Below, one piece after another: positions 59,194-64,000 of a stretch of 64,000 nucleotides of DNA (position 1 is its first letter; every line of letters starts with the position of its first letter). The translations under genes and the position numbers were made by a program. The notes beneath the pieces were generated by a model. It saw only the letters and a list, made by a program, of their open reading frames with translations. It was not told where the DNA came from and did no database searches. Source of the stretch: Histoplasma ohiense (Eukaryota; Ascomycota; Eurotiomycetes; Onygenales; Ajellomycetaceae); assembly GCA_017607445.1 (NCBI GenBank), contig JAEVHH010000003.1, positions 6,200,001-6,264,000 on the forward strand. Reading direction: 5' to 3'.

Positions 59194-60618
59194 ACAACAA
59201 CAACCACAACCACAACCACAACAACAACAACCTCAATCACAACCTCAATCACAACCGCCATCGTATTCCCTTCGAAGCCTCCCCCTCGTCCCGGCGCCTC
59301 CCCAAGATCCGGTCTCCTTCAAATTCAGCAACCTGCTCCATGTCTTGTCCGTCACCCCTACCAAGTACGAAAACCCGGGCCTGTTGGACGAGGCCCTCGC
59401 AGTCATCCCACTAGATCGGATCTATTCAGAGGCTGACGAGGAGTGCCAGATCCTCCAGGCTGAGGCTGCCAGCATGGGTGAGAACATGAAGCCGCAATGG
59501 GGCTATCAAGACTGCGTCATCAAAGCTCTGCTGAGGTATGTGTGTTAACTTATAATTTTACTTATTTATTTTTTAATTTCATTCTCCTTTTTATTTATTT
59601 ATTCGCCTCGGTTCGTTCAGATAACTAACCTACTATCCTCTAGATGGTTCAAACGGTCTTTCTTCCAGTTCGTCAACAACCCCCCTTGTTCCATCTGCTA
59701 CAGCCCGACCATCGCCCATGGAATGACCCCCCCAACCCCGGACGAGACTGCCCGTGGCGCAACTCGAGTCGAATTGTATCGGTGCTCAGACGCAACATGC
59801 GGCGCAACTGAGAGATTCCCCCGTTACTCGGACGTGTGGGCCCTGCTCCAGACACGACGTGGCCGCGTGGGCGAATGGGCAAACTGCTTTTCCATGCTAT
59901 GTCGCGCTGTAGGCGGCCGCGTCAGATGGGTGTGGAATTCGGAGGATTACGTCTGGACGGAGGTGTACTCTGAACATCAGAAGCGATGGGTCCATGTAGA
60001 TGCTTGTGAGGAGGCCTGGGATAATCCCAGGCTCTACGCTGAAGGTACGCAATTTTTTTTTTTTTTTTTTTTAATAATCTTAATCTTACACCGTCGTGTC
60101 GTCTATTGGTGTCGAGTTTTCTACAAATGGTGGCCGCGAGTTCTGACATATAGTAAAATAAAATAGGCTGGAACCGCAAGATGGCATACTGCATCGCGTT
60201 CTCGATCGACGGCGCTACAGACGTCACAAGAAGATACGTCCGCAACCCGGCAAAGCACGGCATGTCCCGCACCCGCGCACCCGAGGAGGTCCTGCTCTGG
60301 GTCATCCATGAAATCCGTCGTATGCGCCGGGAGAATCTTTCAAAAGAGGAACGCCGGCGTTTGATGAAGGAGGACGAGCGGGAAGAAAGAGAACTGCGTG
60401 GCTACATGGCCCAGGCTATTGCCATGGAGATTAATAATCTGTTTCCCAACGGGCGCATTAGCAGCAATGGCACTGGCGGTGCCACCAATGGTAACGGTGC
60501 GTCAGCCGATGAAACGAAGGTGCCCGTCACGACACAGAACGGAACTGTGGAATGGGTAAATCCCACTCAGGGACAGGCAGGGCAACCAAATCCAGATAGA
60601 TCAAACCAGGGCCGATGA
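58856..60618 (+). CDS. PNG1: PNG1, peptide:N-glycanase-like transglutaminase-fold protein with altered active site
   Basis: Three exons: 58856-59535, 59644-60044, 60167-60618; 510 aa. Canonical PNG1 removes N-glycans from misfolded ER proteins in the cytosol. Seen: a Ser/Pro and His/Gln-rich N-terminus (poly-Q about residues 106-117), the core starting QWGYQDCVIKALLRWFK, zinc ligands CSIC (242-245) and CSDATC (274-279), then GRVGEWANCF, SEDYVWTEVYSE and WVHVDACEEAWD, ending in a charged helix (LSKEERRRLMKEDE) and a Gly/Asn-rich tail. In active enzymes these read GRCGEWANCF, DHVWTE and a C-x-D region. Here Cys is Val302 and His is Tyr329; only Asp346 remains. The scaffold and zinc site are intact, so it is expected to be folded but inactive as a deglycosylase. 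Confidence 0.95.
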
Positions 60619-62163
60619 ATATGCTCCGTTTTGTTGAAATTTTTTTTTTTCTTTCCCCACCCACGATTGGAACGATCATAATAAAAGTTATTACAACACG
60701 ACGACAAAGACATTCCATTTCCCCCCCGCTTTCTTTTCCTCATGAACGAATCCTTCTCGAACTACGGCTACCTCCTGACCACCTTTCTCCCTCTCTCACC
60801 TAAGATGTCATCGATATCGATCGAACTCTCGTGAATAAAAATCCCCCCCCCCCAAAGATACCCACGTTGCTACACCCGTTCCTATTTTTTCTTAACTTCC
60901 ATCTCATCTTACAACAAGAGGCTACGAGAGTCCACCCACGCCTGGTCTTAATCTTACCTTTTTGTTTTCTCCGCGTCTTATTCTCTCAATCTCCTCCTTC
61001 GCCAAGTCCACACCTCTTTATTCCCTGTTCCTCGATCTAACTCCCACCATTTGTTCTCTGTTCTGCTGGACGGGGACATCATACTTTTCTACTCATTACA
61101 CACTGCACGCCAGCTTGCCGCTGTTTCCCTATGTTTTATCCATCCATCCGGCTTTGGGGTTTGGGGTTCGGGTTCGGGTTCGGGTTCGGGTTTGAATTTT
61201 AGGCTTTTGGCACCAGTTCCCTTTAATCTATCAGTTTATCACATATTATATATAAATGCCTCAACCCTGGCTTTGGGAGGCGTTGGTTGCTCGCTGATAT
61301 CTTTGCTTTGCTTTCTCTCTCTTTTTTTTTTTTTTTTTTTTTTTTTTCCTGTTTGCTATATTGCCTTTATATTACTCCATTCTATCCAGTTACTGAAAAT
61401 GAGATAAGCCATATCCTCCTGTGGTTCTAATTTCTATTTGATTTTCCTTTGTTAAACTTTTCTTCTTTCGCCTTTCGTCTTTTGACCTCCCCTGATATAT
61501 CCTTTCTATTATTTTAAATATTAATCGATATTCTTATGCGTGCTTTCTTTGCTCCCCCATGCCATATTAATGAAATGTTAATATACCATACCGTACCGTG
61601 TCAAATATTGTTATTGAACCAGGTGTAAAAAAAAAAAAAAAAAGAAAAGGAACCTAGATGGTGTTAATAAGTGCTTATATTAATGGCATTTTTTTTATAT
61701 TAGTTACCTATTTTTTTATGAAGTAGTTAGGCATTTGTTAGTTGCTACATTCGATGTTTTGGGTAGTTTGGGGATTTCTTGTTGCGTTGTATGAAGCTCT
61801 TCCTATGTACGGAGTATATATATATTTTATTCCCCTCGTTGGCGAGATGTGGGGCTGAGCACGGGATTTATCCCGGCATCACGTAGCATGAGCCAGTCTC
61901 GTTCGTTGTTTACAGGATACAGTCCTTCCCATCCGGGATGCTTTATTATTATCATACAGGCGATGTACGGAGGGGAGGGTTAATAAAAAAAAAAGGAAAA
62001 AAAAAAAAAAAAGGAAAACAAGGGCTGGTGTATTGTGTCCCCGGATGGCCGAAGTAATCACTAGTACGTACGTAGGTAACTAGTTAACGCAGTTTCGTTC
62101 CATCTGGCCCATTGTTGGGAAAAAAGACGCCCATGCGTTGCTTGATGGGCAAATATGTATATG

Positions 62164-62195
<32 letters not shown>

Positions 62196-62399
62196 TGTAT
62201 GACTCAGAAGGTATCTATGACAGACAGGACAGAGCCGACTCGATATCCAACAACCCCCTTTCTCCCCCCCTTCGTTATTGAAAGTTATTTCTTGCAAGTT
62301 CAAACCAAATCAAATCAAAATACTCCGTACACCCGTCTCCACGACGGAAAAGAATAACCACCTCCATACCTCCATACCTCCATACGTAAAAGAAAGAAA
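60619..62399. other. Intergenic, PNG1 3' region
   Basis: No gene. GGGTTC/GGGTTT tandem units at about 61154-61193, poly-T at 61321-61347, poly-A at about 61626-61643 and 61995-62012, TATG repeats at about 62157-62200, and TACGGAGTA words at 61808-61816 and 62321-62329. The second lies about 70 bases upstream of the MOSC gene start. Confidence 0.65.
62157..62200. repeat. (TATG)n microsatellite
   Basis: About ten TATG/TGTA units upstream of the MOSC gene. Confidence 0.93.
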
Positions 62400-63008
62400 A
62401 TGTCCGTCCTAAGCGTCCACGCCTCCGCAACGCACTCGTTCTCCAAGCCCCGCATGCCCAGCATCACCCTCCTGCCCAACCTGGGCGTGCGCGGCGACGC
62501 CCACGCCGGCGCCACCGTCCAGCACCGCTCGCGCCTGCATATCTCGCCGCCGCCGCCGAATCTGCGCCAGGTGCATCTTATGCATGTTGAGATCCTGGAT
62601 GATGCTGCTGGTGATGCTGCTGGTGATGCTGGGAGTGGCGGTGGGAGTGGCGGTGGCAAGCTGCAGCCCGGTGACCTGGGGGAGAACATCACCACGCGTG
62701 GTATTGATTTGTTGAGTCTTGGGAAGGGGACGAGGTTGCGGTTTGTCGGTGGCGGGGAGGGGGAGGAGGAAGGGCGGGAAGGGGACGGCGCGGAGGTGGT
62801 GGTCACGGGGTTGCGGAACCCGTGTCCGCAGATTAATCGCTTTCGGAGCGGGTTGGTGGAGAAGTTCGTTGTGCGCGGGCCGGATGGGCGGATTGTCGCG
62901 CGCAAGGCCGGGGTGATGGGCATTGTGGAGAGGGGCGGGGTTGTGAGGCCTGGTATGCGGATTTTGGTGGAGAGGCCGCCGGTGCATGAGGCGTTGGAGT
63001 GTGTTTAG
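62400..63008 (+). CDS. MOSC-domain protein
   Basis: Single exon, 202 aa. MOSC domains bind molybdenum cofactor or act as sulfur carriers; this stand-alone form resembles bacterial YiiM-like proteins. Seen: MSVLSVHASATHSFSKP start, GVRGDAHAGATVQHRSR, QVHLMHVEILDD, PGDLGENITTRGIDLLSL, the cysteine motif LRNPCPQINRF (about residues 139-149, the conserved MOSC Cys) and KAGVMGIVERGGVVRPGM at the C-terminus. A Gly/Ala/Asp-rich insertion lies at about 71-88 and a Gly/Glu-rich one at about 119-131. The start at 62400 is the first ATG and places the family start correctly. The high GC in this gene contrasts with its AT-rich flanks. The substrate is unknown. Confidence 0.9.
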   Translation: MSVLSVHASATHSFSKPRMPSITLLPNLGVRGDAHAGATVQHRSRLHISPPPPNLRQVHLMHVEILDDAAGDAAGDAGSGGGSGGGKLQPGDLGENITTRGIDLLSLGKGTRLRFVGGGEGEEEGREGDGAEVVVTGLRNPCPQINRFRSGLVEKFVVRGPDGRIVARKAGVMGIVERGGVVRPGMRILVERPPVHEALECV

Positions 63009-63395
63009 TATTAGTGGTTGGTTCTTTCGGAACGTTTCTTTCTTTCTTTCTTTTTTCTTTTTTTTTGTTTTTCTTTTTCTTTTTGATGTGATGTTTCGTT
63101 TCGTTTCGTTTTCCCGGCTTGGAAGTCGATTCCACATTGTTTTTATTTTTTTTTTTTTTGAAGGATATCAGCATAGCATGCCATGCTCCTTGCTAAAGCA
63201 GGGTGCGGAGATATTCGAGATTCTCCGGAGAGTGAATCACGCAGTTCCCCCCCCCGCGTCACGGGAAGAGAATGCTCAGCGTGAAGGAAATAACCCGGCC
63301 GGCACAGCTGTATCATGAAAATGCACATGATACCAAACGCCTTCCCAAGTTATAGAGCAACAGAGAAAACTCTTGATATGCTCCCCAAGTTTTCT
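63009..63395. other. Intergenic, convergent 3' ends
   Basis: T-rich stretch with pentamer TTTCG repeats at about 63093-63110 and poly-T at 63147-63160. No gene seen. Confidence 0.6.
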
Positions 63396-64000
63396 TCATG
63401 ATTTGTCTTTCGCGTGGCTGCCGTTGTCGCTATATTCTGGCAATCTTTTCGATATAGGGCCCAGCCCTATCATACCGGAGAAACTATCCTGTTTGATTGA
63501 TAGAGAAATACAAGAGGTCATTAGCAAGCTGGGTCAGTGAGAAGGGGAAACACTGTTTGGAAAGGAAATTTTGACGGGATGAAAAACGTACGTGCATGAT
63601 ATATATCCCTATTATCGTCGTTCCGGGAGGGATTTCTATCTTTCCCATCTTTTTGCGAACCAGTGGCCCGGGTGGGAACCTCAGTTGGGGAATTGCATTT
63701 GGCTGAAAGGTGAATTGCCGGTTGCGGTTTGTTGCGACCTATTCGCACATTGTTGTAAGCTTGATGTCCTAGTGTAAAGGGGAACGGAGGAAGGGATTTT
63801 GAGGAACAATGGGACAAAGAAAGAAGAAGAAACCCTCCCTGGGATATATATAACTTACCTTTATCGACGTTATATTCTTCCAGCAGTCTCCGTTCACTTG
63901 GATGTCCGTAAGAATTTCTCCACCCGGCCCGTCAATAGTGAAAGGTATCCTCAACGAGTCATCTCCACCCATGGCATTACGACCCGCTTGTAGCCGTTCG
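63396..64000 (-). CDS. Partial unknown protein, 3' end only (gene continues past the window)
   Basis: Three exons are visible: from the right edge to 63859, 63738-63592, and 63488-63396; the last ends in TGA. An ATG at 63972 (MGGDDSLRIP) exists, but the frame stays open to the window edge, so the true start may lie outside. Visible sequence: FTIDGPGGEILTDIQV, a joined stretch ITSIK-VATNRNRQFTFQP, LRFPPGPLVRKK, IEIPPGTTIIGIYIMH and a C-terminal end KRLPEYSDNGSHAKDKS. The pattern (DGPGGE followed by beta-strand-like blocks and PPGTTI-GIY) recalls C-terminal beta-rich domains seen in many fungal hypothetical proteins; I do not know a function. Splice sites are good and phases agree, which supports a real gene. 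Confidence 0.7.

Noticed and set aside
1..64000. CRISPR arrays, rRNA and confident tRNA genes
   Set aside because: No spaced direct repeats or tRNA/rRNA structure found; the tandem arrays are contiguous microsatellites.

Overview
The window is nuclear DNA of a filamentous ascomycete. The genes have short GT-AG introns, fungal families dominate, and there is a short interstitial run of TTAGGG. The Eurotiomycetes, and probably the Onygenales, are the best guess from gene style and the repeat-filled AT-rich gaps; that placement is inference. No viral genes, CRISPR arrays, rRNA or confident tRNA genes were seen.

Layout. 1.3-8.5 kb: a compact block with a CUZ1/ZFAND1-type AN1 zinc-finger protein (+), thymidylate synthase (-), the catalytic subunit of queuine tRNA-ribosyltransferase (-, 8 exons) and a peroxisomal-type alpha/beta hydrolase (-) damaged by small indels. 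8.5-13.1 kb: gene-poor. 13.1-20.5 kb: PPZ-type phosphatase (+), then the CAF-1 p60/Cac2 WD40 subunit (-). 20.5-27.8 kb: repeat-scarred DNA holding a PD-(D/E)XK-like protein of unknown role (+), a twin-CX9C Emi1-type protein (-) and a roughly 0.5 kb inverted-repeat element. 27.9-32.2 kb: an inner-kinetochore CENP-U/Ame1-like gene (+) and an acetate-transporter-family (ATO) gene (-). 32.3-43.9 kb: an 11.7 kb gene desert with a small inverted-repeat element, simple repeats and one decayed membrane-protein locus. 44-55 kb: a second ATO gene (+), an AP180/CALM clathrin adaptor (-), a small nuclear-type protein with a PIP-box-like motif (-) and a MEMO1-family protein (+). 55-58.8 kb: a dense belt of microsatellites. 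58.9-64 kb: PNG1 (+) lacking two catalytic residues, a MOSC-domain protein (+), and the 3' end of an unknown gene (-) that runs off the right edge.

There is no evidence of a dedicated gene cluster; most genes are housekeeping. Functional themes are chromatin and chromosomes (Cac2, CENP-U, possible PCNA partner), proteostasis (AN1/UBL protein, PNG1), endocytosis (AP180) and acetate transport (two ATO genes flanking the desert). The most interesting items are the catalytically dead PNG1, the triple-indel hydrolase that keeps its SKL tail, the PD-(D/E)XK-like orphan in repeat-rich DNA, the putative PIP-box protein, and strong enrichment of the word TACGGAGTA. Gene models with several exons were built by hand from splice consensus and reading frame; each complete model sums to a multiple of three.
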